Shown here piece by piece: positions 52,488 through 63,475 of a DNA stretch of 64,000 nucleotides (position 1 is the stretch's first letter; each line of letters opens with the position of its first letter). The notes under the pieces were generated by a model. It made no database searches. It was not told where the DNA came from and was given only the letters and a program-made list of their open reading frames with translations. The translations under genes and the position numbers were made by a program. Origin of the DNA: Vibrio sp. HB236076 (lineage in GTDB: Bacteria > Pseudomonadota > Gammaproteobacteria > Enterobacterales > Vibrionaceae); NCBI RefSeq assembly GCF_040957575.1, contig NZ_CP162601.1, positions 2,480,001 through 2,544,000 of the forward strand, read 5' to 3'.

Positions 52488-53915
52488 TTATTTCTTCTTC
52501 TTCGCTTTAGCATTAGGCAAATCGGTGATCGTACCTTCAAATACTTCAGCCGCTAGGCCTACTGATTCGTGCAAGGTTGGGTGCGCGTGAATAGTCAATG
52601 CCAAATCTTCAGCATCACAGCCCATTTCAATCGCCAAGCCAATTTCACCCAGTAGCTCACCGCCATTTGTACCGACGATAGCACCACCAACCACACGGTG
52701 AGTGTCTTTATCAAAGATAAGCTTAGTCATACCTTCAGAGCAATCAGAGGCGATTGCACGACCCGATGCCGCCCATGGGAAGGTAGCAACTTCGTAGTTG
52801 ATCCCTTCAGCTTTCGCTTCTTTCTCTGTCTTACCAACCCAAGCGACTTCTGGCTCAGTGTATGCAATTGAAGGAATCACTTTAGGGTCGAAGTAGTGCT
52901 TCTTACCGGCAATAACTTCAGCCGCTACATGGCCTTCATGCACACCTTTGTGGGCCAACATTGGCTGACCAACGATATCGCCGATGGCAAAGATATGAGG
53001 TACGTTGGTACGCATTTGCTTGTCTACGTTGATGAAACCACGCTCATCCACTTCAAGGCCGGCTTTTTCTGCTTCAAGCAATTTACCGTTTGGCGTACGA
53101 CCAATGGCAACAAGAACCGCATCGTAACGCTCAGCTTCTGCCGGTGCTTTTTTGCCTTCCATTGAAACGTAAATACCGTCTTCTTTGGCTTCAACCGCGG
53201 TCACTTTGGTTTCAAGCATCAGATTGAACTTGTCTTTGATCTGCTTGGTAAAGATCTTAACGATGTCTTTATCTGCCGCAGGAATCACCTGGTCAAACAT
53301 TTCAACCACGTCCACTTTAGAACCAAGAGAGTGGTAAACCGTCCCCATTTCTAGACCGATAATACCACCGCCCATGATAAGCAGTTTTTCAGGCACTTCT
53401 TTGAGTTCAAGTGCGTCTGTTGAATCCCAAATACGAGGGTCTTCATGTGGGATAAATGGCAATTTGATTGGACGAGAGCCCGCTGCAACAATCGCGTTGT
53501 CAAAGTTAACCACCGTTTTGCCTTCATCGCCTTCGACTTCGATGGTGTTAGGGCCGGTAAATTTACCGTAACCATTCACGACATTCACTTTACGCATTTT
53601 AGCCATGCCGTTAAGACCACCCGTTAGCTGGCCAACCACTTTTTCTTTCCAAATGCGGATCTTGTTGATGTCAGTTTGAGGTTCGCCGAAAACAACCCCA
53701 TGCTCAGCCATCGCTTTAGATTCTTCAATCACTTTAGAGACGTGAAGTAGGGCTTTTGAAGGAATACAACCTACGTTTAGACATACACCACCTAGAGTGC
53801 TGTAACGTTCAACGATGACGGTTTCAAGACCTAAGTCTGCACAGCGGAAAGCGGCAGAGTAACCAGCGGGACCAGAACCAAGTACCACGACTTGGGCTTT
53901 AATTTCTTTGCTCAT
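52488..53915 (-). CDS. lpdA: Dihydrolipoamide dehydrogenase (E3)
   Basis: FAD enzyme that reoxidises dihydrolipoyl groups of pyruvate and 2-oxoglutarate dehydrogenases. The 475-residue protein has the FAD motif GSGPAGYSAA near residue 13, the redox disulfide GGVCLNVGCIPSKALL near 41-56, an NAD motif GGGIIGLEMG and the C-terminal catalytic His-Glu in HAHPTLHE. It follows aceF after a 239-base gap with a GC-rich hairpin, so it may have its own promoter as in E. coli. Confidence 0.97.
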   Translation of the reverse strand: MSKEIKAQVVVLGSGPAGYSAAFRCADLGLETVIVERYSTLGGVCLNVGCIPSKALLHVSKVIEESKAMAEHGVVFGEPQTDINKIRIWKEKVVGQLTGGLNGMAKMRKVNVVNGYGKFTGPNTIEVEGDEGKTVVNFDNAIVAAGSRPIKLPFIPHEDPRIWDSTDALELKEVPEKLLIMGGGIIGLEMGTVYHSLGSKVDVVEMFDQVIPAADKDIVKIFTKQIKDKFNLMLETKVTAVEAKEDGIYVSMEGKKAPAEAERYDAVLVAIGRTPNGKLLEAEKAGLEVDERGFINVDKQMRTNVPHIFAIGDIVGQPMLAHKGVHEGHVAAEVIAGKKHYFDPKVIPSIAYTEPEVAWVGKTEKEAKAEGINYEVATFPWAASGRAIASDCSEGMTKLIFDKDTHRVVGGAIVGTNGGELLGEIGLAIEMGCDAEDLALTIHAHPTLHESVGLAAEVFEGTITDLPNAKAKKKK

Positions 53916-54125
53916 TTTGACCTCTTGTAGTCATTATCCATAACAGGCAAATTGGAGAGGAGATGCATTTTCTGTTTAAAAGAAAAACAATTTTGTTTCA
54001 AAACGTCAACAGTTTAACCACATGTCTTCGCTTCGAAAAGCGCTTCCACTCAGCCTGTGAGCTAGCCAACAATTCAACAATAAAATTCATTTACTGTTAA
54101 ATCATTCAATACGTTTGACTGATAA

Positions 54126-54143
54126 GGGCGGCTAATGCCGCCC
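54126..54143 (-). promoter_or_regulatory. GC-rich hairpin after aceF
   Basis: GGGCGGC and GCCGCCC arms around TAAT lie just past the aceF stop. The T-tract on the minus strand is weak, so termination would be partial. It may protect the aceEF mRNA 3' end or reduce read-through into lpdA. Confidence 0.5.
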
Positions 54144-54154
54144 CTAAAAGTCGC

Positions 54155-56035
54155 TTACAGTACCAAACGACGAAGGTCGCTTAGACAACCGTTCAAGTAA
54201 GTAATGAAACGAGCGCCTTCTGCACCGTCGATCACGCGGTGATCGTAAGACAGTGATAGAGGAAGCTGTAGACGCGGAGTGAAATCTTTACCATTCCAAA
54301 CCGGTTTCATTTCAGACTTAGATACACCTAAGATAGCCACTTCAGGTGCATTGACGATTGGAGTGAATGCCGTACCACCCAAACCACCTAGGCTTGAAAT
54401 AGTGAAACAACCACCTTGCATGTCAGAAGCGGTTAACTTACCGTCACGCGCTTTCTTAGACACCGCTTTAAGCTCATTTGATAGCTCGTAGATGCCTTTG
54501 TTGTTCACGTCTTTGAAGACAGGCACAACAAGACCATTTGGCGTATCAACAGCAATACCGATGTTGACGTATTTCTTCAAGATCAAGCTTTCGCCATCAT
54601 CAGAAAGTGACGCATTGAATGAAGGGAATGCTTCTAGAGCTTTCGCCGCTGCTTTCATGATGAAAACAAGTGGCGTGATCTTCATACCTGAGTCTTTCTT
54701 CGCTTCGATTGCGTTTTGCTCTTTGCGGAACGCTTCTAACTCAGTGATGTCTGCGTTATCCCATTGGGTCACGTGTGGGATCATCACCCAGTTGCGATGC
54801 AAGTTCGCGCCAGAGATCTTCTTAATGCGAGAAAGTGGTTTAACTTCTGTTTCACCAAACTTGCTAAAGTCGACTTTTGGCCACGGTAGTAGACCAAGTG
54901 CAGCGCCGTCACCTTTACCAGATGCAGCCGCGCCAGCACCTGATTCAAGACGTTTTAACGCCTCTTTCACGTAGTTTTGAACGTCTTCTTTAACGATGCG
55001 ATTCTTACGGCCTGTCCCTTTCACTTTAGCAAGGTTGACACCGAATTCACGTGCAAGGCGACGAACAACAGGTGAGGCATGAGCGTACTCGTTGTTTTCT
55101 TGGAAATCACCCGCTGCAGGCGCTGCTGCTTTTGGTGCTTCCGCTTTCGCCGCTGGCGCTGCTGCTGGTGCTGGTGTAGAAGCTGCTGGTGCCGCTGCAG
55201 GTGCTGCACCGGCAACTTCAAAGACCATGATCAAAGAGCCTGTAGACACTTTGTCGCCTTCAGCGATTTTGATCTCTTTTACGGTACCGGCAAACGGTGC
55301 TGGTACTTCCATTGACGCTTTGTCGCCTTCAACCGTGATCAAAGATTGCTCTTCTTCCACGCTATCGCCAACCGCGACCATGATTTCAGTGACTTCAACT
55401 TCATCACCACCGATATCAGGGACGTTAACCTCTTTAGCGCCCGCTGGGGCGGCAGGAGCTGCCGCTGGGGCTTCGGCTGCAGGAGCCGGTGCCGCGCCAG
55501 CTTCACCCGCCACTTCAAAGACCATGATCAATGAACCGGTAGACACTTTGTCACCAGACACAATTTTGATTTCTTTGACGGTACCGGCAAACGGTGCTGG
55601 TACTTCCATTGACGCTTTGTCGCCTTCAACGGTGATCAAAGACTGCTCTTCTTCCACGCTATCGCCAACCGCGACCATGATTTCAGTGACTTCAACTTCA
55701 TCACCACCGATATCAGGTACGTGAACTTCTTTAGCTTCAGAACTCGCAGGTGCCGGTGCTGCAGGTGCTTCGGCTGGAGCCGGTGCAGCTTCTGCTGCTG
55801 CACCTTGCGCTTCAAAGATCATGATAAGTGAGCCTGTAGAGACTTTATCGCCTTCAGAAATTTTAATTTCTTTTACGACACCACCTTGAGAGGCGGGCAC
55901 TTCCATTGACGCTTTATCACCTTCAACTGTGATTAGTGACTGTTCTTCTTCTACTGTGTCACCAACGCTTACCAGAATCTCAGTAACTTCAACCTCATCC
56001 GCACCGATATCTGGTACATTAATTTCGATTGCCAT
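54155..56035 (-). CDS. aceF: Pyruvate dehydrogenase E2 (dihydrolipoamide acetyltransferase)
   Basis: Core of the pyruvate dehydrogenase complex; transfers acetyl from lipoate to CoA. The 626-residue protein has three N-terminal lipoyl domains (about 1-75, 103-177 and 203-277), each with an EGDKASMEV lipoylation lysine, joined by Ala/Pro linkers. The E1/E3-binding domain comes next ([24 protein letters not shown]), followed by the catalytic domain with [15 protein letters not shown]. Domains two and three are almost identical in DNA. It lies between aceE (18-base gap) and lpdA. Confidence 0.97.
   Translation of the reverse strand: MAIEINVPDIGADEVEVTEILVSVGDTVEEEQSLITVEGDKASMEVPASQGGVVKEIKISEGDKVSTGSLIMIFEAQGAAAEAAPAPAEAPAAPAPASSEAKEVHVPDIGGDEVEVTEIMVAVGDSVEEEQSLITVEGDKASMEVPAPFAGTVKEIKIVSGDKVSTGSLIMVFEVAGEAGAAPAPAAEAPAAAPAAPAGAKEVNVPDIGGDEVEVTEIMVAVGDSVEEEQSLITVEGDKASMEVPAPFAGTVKEIKIAEGDKVSTGSLIMVFEVAGAAPAAAPAASTPAPAAAPAAKAEAPKAAAPAAGDFQENNEYAHASPVVRRLAREFGVNLAKVKGTGRKNRIVKEDVQNYVKEALKRLESGAGAAASGKGDGAALGLLPWPKVDFSKFGETEVKPLSRIKKISGANLHRNWVMIPHVTQWDNADITELEAFRKEQNAIEAKKDSGMKITPLVFIMKAAAKALEAFPSFNASLSDDGESLILKKYVNIGIAVDTPNGLVVPVFKDVNNKGIYELSNELKAVSKKARDGKLTASDMQGGCFTISSLGGLGGTAFTPIVNAPEVAILGVSKSEMKPVWNGKDFTPRLQLPLSLSYDHRVIDGAEGARFITYLNGCLSDLRRLVL
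55215..55735 (-). repeat. Near-identical lipoyl-domain repeats in aceF
   Basis: The segments at about 55215-55437 and 55515-55735 encode lipoyl domains three and two. They are nearly identical in DNA over about 200 bases, with long perfect blocks. The first lipoyl domain (about 55810-56035) is more divergent. Confidence 0.85.
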
Positions 56036-56053
56036 TGCTTTTCCTACCTTTAA

Positions 56054-58714
56054 TTAAGCGTATAGTGGGTTTGTTTTATCTGCATCAATGTCGAACTTCT
56101 TGATAGCTTCTACTACCACAGACTTTTCAACATCACCGCGTTTTGCAAGTTCACTGAGTGCGGCAACAACCACATAACCCGCATTCACTTCGAAGTGACG
56201 ACGCAAGTTATCACGGCTGTCTGAACGGCCAAAGCCATCAGTACCCAACACTTTGTAAGACTCTGCAGGAACAAATGCACGAACTTGTTCTGCGTAGTTT
56301 TTCATGTAGTCGGTTGCAGCAATTGCAGGTTCGTTGCCCATCACTTGAGTGATATAAGGTACTTTTGCATCCGCTTCTGGGTGTAGCATGTTGAAACGCT
56401 CAACATCTTGACCGTCACGGGTCAATTCATTAAATGAAGTCACTGAGTAAACGTCAGAAGCAACACCGTAGTCTTCGCTAAGGATGGTCGCCGCTTTGCG
56501 AACTTCGTTCATGATAGTACCTGAACTCATCAACTGAACTTTACCTTTGCTGCCCGCGTGTGTTTCTAACTTGTAGATACCTTTGCGGATGCCTTCTTCA
56601 GCGCCTTCTGGCATTGCTGGCATTGCATAGTTTTCGTTCATTAGCGTCAAGTAGTAGAAGATGTTCTCTTGCTCACCATACATACGACGAATACCGTCTT
56701 GGATGATAACTGCCACTTCGTAAGCGAAGGTTGGGTCGTATGAAATACAGTTTGGAATGGTACCCGCTTGAATATGGCTGTGACCATCTTCGTGCTGTAG
56801 ACCTTCACCATTTAGTGTTGTACGACCGGCAGTCGCACCTAAAAGGAAACCACGAGCTTGTTGGTCACCCGCCATCCATGCCATGTCACCAACGCGTTGG
56901 AAACCAAACATAGAGTAGTAAATGTAGAACGGGATCATTGGCAAGTTGTTGGTGCTGTAAGACGTTGCTGCCGCCACCCAAGATGACATTGCACCTAGCT
57001 CGTTGATACCTTCTTGAAGCACTTGACCAGACGTGTCTTCTTTGTAGTAAGACACGACGCCGCGGTCTTCAGGGGTGTAAGTCTGACCGTGCGGGTTGTA
57101 AATACCGATTTGACGGAATAGACCTTCCATACCAAAGGTACGCGCTTCATCGGCAATAATTGGCACGATGTTGTCTTTGATCGCTTTGTTCTTCAACAGG
57201 ATGTTCAGGGTACGAACATAAGCCATCGTTGAAGAAATGTCGCGTTTTTGCTCTTCTAATAGCGGTTTGAACTCTTCTAGTGCAGGCACTTGGAATTCAC
57301 CACTGAAGTTTGGTTGACGCTGTGGTGTGTAACCGTGTAGCGCTTGACGACGAGCGTGAAGGTAATCGTACTCTTTTGAGCCTTCTTCTAGCTTCAAGTA
57401 TGGCAGATTATTGATGTCATCATCAGAAACAAGATCTTGTAGGCCTAGACGATCGCGAAGGTGAAGAACGTGAGTCATGTCCATTTTCTTCACTTGGTGA
57501 GCGATGTTTTTGCCTTCTGCCGCTTCACCCATGCCGTAACCTTTAACCGTTTTCGCTAGGATAACCGTTGGACGACCTTTGGTGTCTTGCGCATTTTTAA
57601 ACGCAGCGTACAGTTTAGATGACTCGTGACCACCGCGCTTAAGCGCGAAGATTTCATCGTCAGTCATGTCAGCAACGAGTGCTGCAGTTTCTGGGTATTT
57701 ACCAAAGAAGTGTTCACGTACGTAAGCACCGTCTTTAGATTTAAAGGTTTGGTAGTCGCCATCGATGGTTTCGTTCATCAATTGCAACAATTTACCTGTG
57801 GTGTCTTTCGCCAATAGCGAATCCCAGTTGTTGCCCCAGATAACTTTAACCACGTTCCAGCCAGCGCCTTTGAACAAGCCTTCGAGCTCTTGGATGATTT
57901 TACCGTTACCCATTACAGGGCCATCGAGACGCTGCAAGTTACAGTTGATTAGGAAGCACAGGTTGTCGAGCTTCTCACGAGCGGCGAAAGAAATTGCACC
58001 ACGTGATTCTGGTTCATCCATCTCGCCATCGCCAAGGAAAGCGTAAACGCGTTGCTCATTGGTTTCTTTTAAGCCGCGACCTTCAAGGTATTTCAGGAAA
58101 CGCGCTTGGTAAATAGAAGCGATTGGACCTAAACCCATAGAAACCGTTGGGAATTGCCAGAATTCAGGTAGCAATTTAGGGTGTGGGTATGAAGGAAGAC
58201 CTTTGCCATCCACTTCTTGACGGAAGTTATCAAGCTGCTCTTCAGTCAAACGACCTTCGATGAAGGCACGGGCATAAACGCCAGGAGAAATATGACCTTG
58301 GTAATAAACCAAATCACCACCATCTTTCTCGTTTGGCGCACGGAAGAAGTGGTTGAAGCAGGTCTCGTAGAATGCAGCTGAAGACTGGTAAGAGGCCATG
58401 TGACCACCGAGTTCCAAGTCTTTTTTCGAGGCACGTAAAACGATCATGATCGCGTTCCATCGGATGATAGAACGAATACGACGTTCAAGTGTGGTATCAC
58501 CTGGGTAAGCAGGCTCCTGATCAGCAGGAATAGTGTTGATGTAGTTAGTGGTGATACCCGTTGGCATATCGACACCATCAAGACGAGCTCTTTCTAATAC
58601 TTCTTCAAGAATGTATTGAGCGCGTTCTACACCTTCTTCACGTACGACTGATTCCAGAGCTTCTAACCACTCTTGGGTTTCCAGTGCATCTACGTCATGC
58701 TTCATATCAGACAT
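56054..58714 (-). CDS. aceE: Pyruvate dehydrogenase E1 component, homodimeric
   Basis: Thiamine diphosphate enzyme that decarboxylates pyruvate and acetylates E2 lipoate. The 886-residue protein matches the E. coli AceE length. The ThDP motif GDGEMDEPESRGA followed by INCNLQRLDGPV is near residues 229-265. YQGHISPGVYARAFIEGRL near 140 and the later GATAGRTTLNGEGLQHEDGHS are typical. It follows pdhR after 53 bases in one operon controlled by the PdhR box. Confidence 0.98.
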   Translation of the reverse strand: MSDMKHDVDALETQEWLEALESVVREEGVERAQYILEEVLERARLDGVDMPTGITTNYINTIPADQEPAYPGDTTLERRIRSIIRWNAIMIVLRASKKDLELGGHMASYQSSAAFYETCFNHFFRAPNEKDGGDLVYYQGHISPGVYARAFIEGRLTEEQLDNFRQEVDGKGLPSYPHPKLLPEFWQFPTVSMGLGPIASIYQARFLKYLEGRGLKETNEQRVYAFLGDGEMDEPESRGAISFAAREKLDNLCFLINCNLQRLDGPVMGNGKIIQELEGLFKGAGWNVVKVIWGNNWDSLLAKDTTGKLLQLMNETIDGDYQTFKSKDGAYVREHFFGKYPETAALVADMTDDEIFALKRGGHESSKLYAAFKNAQDTKGRPTVILAKTVKGYGMGEAAEGKNIAHQVKKMDMTHVLHLRDRLGLQDLVSDDDINNLPYLKLEEGSKEYDYLHARRQALHGYTPQRQPNFSGEFQVPALEEFKPLLEEQKRDISSTMAYVRTLNILLKNKAIKDNIVPIIADEARTFGMEGLFRQIGIYNPHGQTYTPEDRGVVSYYKEDTSGQVLQEGINELGAMSSWVAAATSYSTNNLPMIPFYIYYSMFGFQRVGDMAWMAGDQQARGFLLGATAGRTTLNGEGLQHEDGHSHIQAGTIPNCISYDPTFAYEVAVIIQDGIRRMYGEQENIFYYLTLMNENYAMPAMPEGAEEGIRKGIYKLETHAGSKGKVQLMSSGTIMNEVRKAATILSEDYGVASDVYSVTSFNELTRDGQDVERFNMLHPEADAKVPYITQVMGNEPAIAATDYMKNYAEQVRAFVPAESYKVLGTDGFGRSDSRDNLRRHFEVNAGYVVVAALSELAKRGDVEKSVVVEAIKKFDIDADKTNPLYA

Positions 58715-58767
58715 GGCGATCTATCCTTCTATTGGTTGGATCTACTTGTAATTAAGCAATTATCTTA

Positions 58768-59532
58768 TCAATCATTGCCCTGCTGAATTCGTCGCAAAGA
58801 TCGCTCACGTCGAGATTCTTCTCGCGTCAAATCCAACAATGTTTCTTCAATAAAAGCCAGATGGGTGTGACACATCTCTCTCGCCTCTTCAGGCTGGCCA
58901 GAGACAATGGCCTCAACAATACTGGCTCGGTGCTTACTAACCTTTTCCACCACAGTTTGACGGCGGTGCAAAAGTTTTAAGTTCTCTAATACATTTTGCT
59001 GTAACAAAGGCGCTAAGCTTCGGACGATATGAAGCAACACAACGTTATGTGCCGCTTCGGTCAAAGCAACCAAAAAGCTCATTACCTGTGAGGCTTCTTC
59101 TTCTATGTCTTTTTTGTCTTGTGCATCTTTGATACGTGACAGGCAAGCTTGAATGCGAACGAAGTCTTCTTCTGTTCCCCTGAGCGCAGCAAAATACGCC
59201 GAAATCCCTTCCATTGCATGGCGGGATTCCAGCAAGTCTAATTGTGTTTCAGAGTGGGTCGACAACAAATTGAGAAGCGGGTCAGAAAAATTCGTCCACA
59301 CTTCTTCACTTACAAAAGTACCACCACCTTGTCGACGAGTCAGCAAACGTTTCACTTCTAGGCGCTGAATTGCTTCGCGAATCGAAGGACGAGAAACATC
59401 AAACTGTTTTGCTAATTCCCTTTCCGGTGGTAAACGCTGACCTGGACCTAATGTCCCTTCAACGATCAACCGTTCTAATTCTTGTTCAATTGCATCAGAA
59501 ATTTTCGGCTGACGAATCCGTTGGTAAGCCAT
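58768..59532 (-). CDS. pdhR: Pyruvate dehydrogenase complex repressor PdhR
   Basis: GntR/FadR-type regulator that represses pdhR-aceEF-lpd and is released by pyruvate. The 254-residue protein has an N-terminal winged helix (about 10-70, [21 protein letters not shown] with a RRQGGGTFV wing) and a C-terminal FCD helical ligand domain. A perfect palindromic operator lies 30 bases upstream of its start, predicting autorepression. Same order as in E. coli. Confidence 0.96.
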   Translation of the reverse strand: MAYQRIRQPKISDAIEQELERLIVEGTLGPGQRLPPERELAKQFDVSRPSIREAIQRLEVKRLLTRRQGGGTFVSEEVWTNFSDPLLNLLSTHSETQLDLLESRHAMEGISAYFAALRGTEEDFVRIQACLSRIKDAQDKKDIEEEASQVMSFLVALTEAAHNVVLLHIVRSLAPLLQQNVLENLKLLHRRQTVVEKVSKHRASIVEAIVSGQPEEAREMCHTHLAFIEETLLDLTREESRRERSLRRIQQGND

Positions 59533-59561
59533 AATTTATTGTTCTTTTCACCATGAATGTA

Positions 59562-59578
59562 AATTGGTAAGACCAATT
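59562..59578 (-). promoter_or_regulatory. PdhR operator
   Basis: AATTGGTAAGACCAATT is a perfect match to the PdhR consensus AATTGGTnnnACCAATT, 30 bases before the pdhR ATG. Bound PdhR would block the operon promoter. Confidence 0.88.
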
Positions 59579-59817
59579 TATAAATGATATTAAAAATTAA
59601 CATAATTTCAGCATCTGTGTCCAGTTAAAACTTTATTTCACCTCGTTTATAAACACGACGTTAACCCAGAGCCCGCTTTGATTGATGAAGTTAATAATCT
59701 CATTCACACCGGTTTAATACCCGGCTTTACTCAATGCCATTTAATCTGAATTTTACTGATATAATATGACTAATGAACGATTCTCACTGCAAACTTTGTT
59801 GCTTTTTTGTTAAATTC

Positions 59818-60396
59818 TTACTTGTTGCGACTCGCATCTCGCTGGCGAAGTTTTACCTCGCGCCGATACCTAGGCCATTGAAAGCAAAGGCCAGGGTCAG
59901 TTTTTCTCAATGGGGCAATGTATTGATGTCCGGTAATTCTCTCCGGAGTGATCGCCTGAAATTCGGTTAATATCGCATGACTGACATCGGCCAACACTCG
60001 GTACTGAGCCTCAGTGTAATCGACCCAATCACTGCCTTCGAGTTCAATACCGATGGCGTTATCGTTGCATTGAGATTGGCCCGCGAACTGTGATTGGCCC
60101 GCATGCCATGCTCGTTGATTAAAATCAACAAATTGCACTACTTCGCCATCGCGTCTTATCAAGAGATGAGCAGACACTTGTAAATGTGCGATAGCGGCAA
60201 AAAATGGGTGCGCGTTGGGGTCCAACGTGCCGAGAAATAAGTGCTCGATATAAGGACCACCAAACTGACCAGGGGGCAAACTGATGTTGTGGATCACGAG
60301 TAAGTCAATCTCTGTTCCCTCTGGACGTGCGTTGTAAAAAGGCGATGGACGATGATGAGCTGGGGTTAACCAACCTTGTTGAATCGAAAAAGGCAT
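59818..60396 (-). CDS. ampD: 1,6-anhydro-N-acetylmuramyl-L-alanine amidase AmpD
   Basis: Cytoplasmic zinc amidase of cell-wall recycling; its loss induces ampC in species with ampR. The 192-residue protein has no signal peptide. The zinc and catalytic sites are visible: LLVIHNISLPPGQFGG near residue 34, AWHAGQS, GIELEGSDW, and HQYIAPLRKTDPG near the C-terminus. It is divergent from nadC, a conserved arrangement that includes pdhR and the pil genes. Confidence 0.95.
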   Translation of the reverse strand: MPFSIQQGWLTPAHHRPSPFYNARPEGTEIDLLVIHNISLPPGQFGGPYIEHLFLGTLDPNAHPFFAAIAHLQVSAHLLIRRDGEVVQFVDFNQRAWHAGQSQFAGQSQCNDNAIGIELEGSDWVDYTEAQYRVLADVSHAILTEFQAITPERITGHQYIAPLRKTDPGLCFQWPRYRREVKLRQRDASRNK

Positions 60397-60450
60397 CTGA
60401 GTTCTCTACTACAAATTAACTGCTGAAATTATTATTGGGCAAAGGTATGA

Positions 60451-61380
<930 letters not shown>

Positions 61381-61412
61381 ATCCCGTTTAAGTCACAGGG
61401 TCTACACCTTAG

Positions 61413-61453
61413 AGAGCGTAACAAAGTGCCAGTTGTTATGCTCTTTTCTGGCA
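61413..61453 (+). promoter_or_regulatory. Two overlapping, mutually exclusive hairpins between nadC and pilA
   Basis: AGAGCGTAACAA (61413-61424) pairs with TTGTTATGCTCT (61433-61444), 11 of 12 bases, and a short T-run follows. Alternatively TGCCAG (61427-61432) pairs with CTGGCA (61448-61453). Both cannot form at once. The first resembles a weak nadC terminator. Confidence 0.5.
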
Positions 61454-61532
61454 ACTCTTGCCGCCGCCCCTCGAAGATACGATTTTGCCTTTCTAAAGTC
61501 TCCTTGAGACCAAAAACGAGTAAGGAAAAATC

Positions 61533-62030
61533 ATGACAGTCCCTAACCCCTCTCGCCCATCGGCGCTTAACAAACACTCTTCCCACCGCCTGCCGACCAT
61601 AGTTCGCTTCCAAAGTGGCTTTACCCTGGTTGAGCTTATGATCGTCGTCGCCATCATTGGCGCACTTGCTTCTATTGCTTTGCCCTCTTACCAAAACTAC
61701 CTCAAGCGCAGCGAAACGGCTGCTGTCGTCGCAACACTTCGAGCGTTAACAGCCCCGGCAGAGATTTATTATCAAAACTCGGGAGCGCTTACCACTGAAA
61801 AACAAAACGAAGTGTTTGCTGCGCTGGGTACTCAAGCCAACCGTCTTAGCAGCGGTGTGCTGAGTATCAGCGGTGACAATCAAATGACTTTTACCTTTGG
61901 TGAGTCTGGCGCCAATACGGCAGGTACTACCATCACGATGCTGCGCAATGATGTTGGCTGGCAGTGTCTCGCCAGTGACGACGACCTAGCCACCGATGCA
62001 TGCCCAGTTCAAAGCGGAGGGGATGACTGA
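61533..62030 (+). CDS. pilA: Type IV pilin PilA with long prepilin leader
   Basis: Major or minor subunit of a type IV pilus. The 165-residue prepilin has a 29-residue leader, then the mature N-terminus [18 protein letters not shown] with Glu at position +5. Cleavage by PilD after Gly29 gives a mature protein of about 136 residues. Two cysteines near the C-terminus ([13 protein letters not shown]) fit the usual disulfide D-loop. The ATG at 61533 follows TAAGGAAAAATC, and no other start codon lies before the cleavage site. Its last base is shared with the pilB start region (stop TGA overlaps ATG). The globular part is not recognisably close to a named pilin. Confidence 0.93.
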   Translation: MTVPNPSRPSALNKHSSHRLPTIVRFQSGFTLVELMIVVAIIGALASIALPSYQNYLKRSETAAVVATLRALTAPAEIYYQNSGALTTEKQNEVFAALGTQANRLSSGVLSISGDNQMTFTFGESGANTAGTTITMLRNDVGWQCLASDDDLATDACPVQSGGDD

Positions 62031-63475
62031 TGCCGACTCACTCATATCACGACCAGGACTTACCCGAACGCACTTTGTCCTATTGGTTAAAAAAGCTCGA
62101 GCACTTAGCCAAACCTGTGATCCCCATTCAACAAACGCCCAAGGCTTTGCGCTTGGGCGGCGTTTTTCAAGCCACTGACAGTGAACTCAAAGAACTGGCG
62201 TTTATTTGTCATCAAGATATTGAATGGCAGACGCTAACCCAGTACCAATACCAAGACTATCGACAAGCCTTGTCCCATCACGACCGGGAAATTAACGAGC
62301 CGCCACAAGAGCGCCACCAAGCCTTGTCCAACAACCTCACCGCTTTTGAGCGGCTGCTCGAACAGGCCATTACTCAGCAAGTTTCTGATATCCATATCGA
62401 AATACTGCAAGAATACGGGCAAATTCGCTGGCGACAACAAGGATTATTGCTCACTCAGCAAAGAGTAACACGAGAACAACACGAGCAACTGTGCGCGCGA
62501 TTAAAGGTACTTGCCGAATTGGATCTGGCAGAAAAACGACGCCCACAAGACGGCCGACTCCCTTATCAACCCTCTCGAGGTGAGAATATTGATATTCGCA
62601 TTGCGACTCTACCCACCCTGTACGGTGAGAAAATTGTCTTGCGATTGATTAATCAAAACATGCTTCATTGGGGGTTAGAGCAGTTAAACCTACCCTCGCT
62701 GGCTTTTGATTTACTCAAGCAAGCCTTGTATCAACCTCAGGGATTGATCCTCATTACCGGCCCGACAGGCAGTGGCAAAACCGTCACCTTATATTCGGCT
62801 TTGCGTGAACTCAATCACCCACAACGCAATATCACCACAGTTGAAGATCCAATAGAAATGGCCATCCCTGGTATCAATCAAGTTGCCACACAAAACGCCA
62901 TTGGGCTCGACTTTGCTCGCACGCTCAAAGCCATGCTAAGGCAAGATCCTGACGTGATAATGCTGGGTGAGATCCGCGACGAAGAAACGGCAAAGACCGC
63001 CGTTCGCGCGGCACAAACGGGTCATTTGGTCTTATCGACATTACATACCAATGGCGTACTCGCCAGTCGCCACCGCCTGATCGATATGGGCATAGCGAAA
63101 TACCTCCTTGACGAAACACTGCTTGTGATTGTTGCGCAGCGCTTAGTCCGTCGCCTTTGTCCCGATTGTCGTATTCACAGTGGCTCGCCCCCCGCGTCTG
63201 GCGATGGGCATTTCCATCGCCCTGGCACCTATTTTCAGGCCAACCCTGAGGGGTGCGCCAATTGCCAGCATGGCTATCACGGTCGACTTGCTCTGTATGA
63301 AATCATTGACCAAAGTGCTTTAAAAGCATGTGACCGCAAGACAGATATCGCAGCAGAATCGTGGTGGACGTTACAACAAAGTGCCCAACAAGCATTAGAA
63401 CAAGGCCTCACTTCACACGCCGAGGTCGATCGCGTTTTAGGTCTACATCACCTGGCAGGGAGAGAAGCATCATGA
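62030..63475 (+). CDS. pilB: Type IV pilus assembly ATPase PilB (short, HofB-like)
   Basis: GspE-family hexameric ATPase that drives pilus extension. The 481-residue protein is shorter than the roughly 560 residues usual for PilB, mainly at the N-terminus, and resembles E. coli HofB in layout. Conserved motifs are VSDIHIEILQE, RRPQDGR, Walker A GPTGSGKT near residue 245, the Asp box, Walker B in DVIMLGEIRDEET, and HTGHLVLSTLHT-type as QTGHLVLSTLHT. A tetracysteine zinc site (CPDC and CANC) lies near 380-415. It overlaps pilA by one base and pilC by four. Confidence 0.94.
   Translation: MPTHSYHDQDLPERTLSYWLKKLEHLAKPVIPIQQTPKALRLGGVFQATDSELKELAFICHQDIEWQTLTQYQYQDYRQALSHHDREINEPPQERHQALSNNLTAFERLLEQAITQQVSDIHIEILQEYGQIRWRQQGLLLTQQRVTREQHEQLCARLKVLAELDLAEKRRPQDGRLPYQPSRGENIDIRIATLPTLYGEKIVLRLINQNMLHWGLEQLNLPSLAFDLLKQALYQPQGLILITGPTGSGKTVTLYSALRELNHPQRNITTVEDPIEMAIPGINQVATQNAIGLDFARTLKAMLRQDPDVIMLGEIRDEETAKTAVRAAQTGHLVLSTLHTNGVLASRHRLIDMGIAKYLLDETLLVIVAQRLVRRLCPDCRIHSGSPPASGDGHFHRPGTYFQANPEGCANCQHGYHGRLALYEIIDQSALKACDRKTDIAAESWWTLQQSAQQALEQGLTSHAEVDRVLGLHHLAGREAS

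Noticed and set aside
55092..55724. 210-residue Ala/Ser/Thr-rich frame on the plus strand
   Set aside because: Antisense of the repeated lipoyl domains and Ala/Pro linkers of aceF, and open only because of biased codons.
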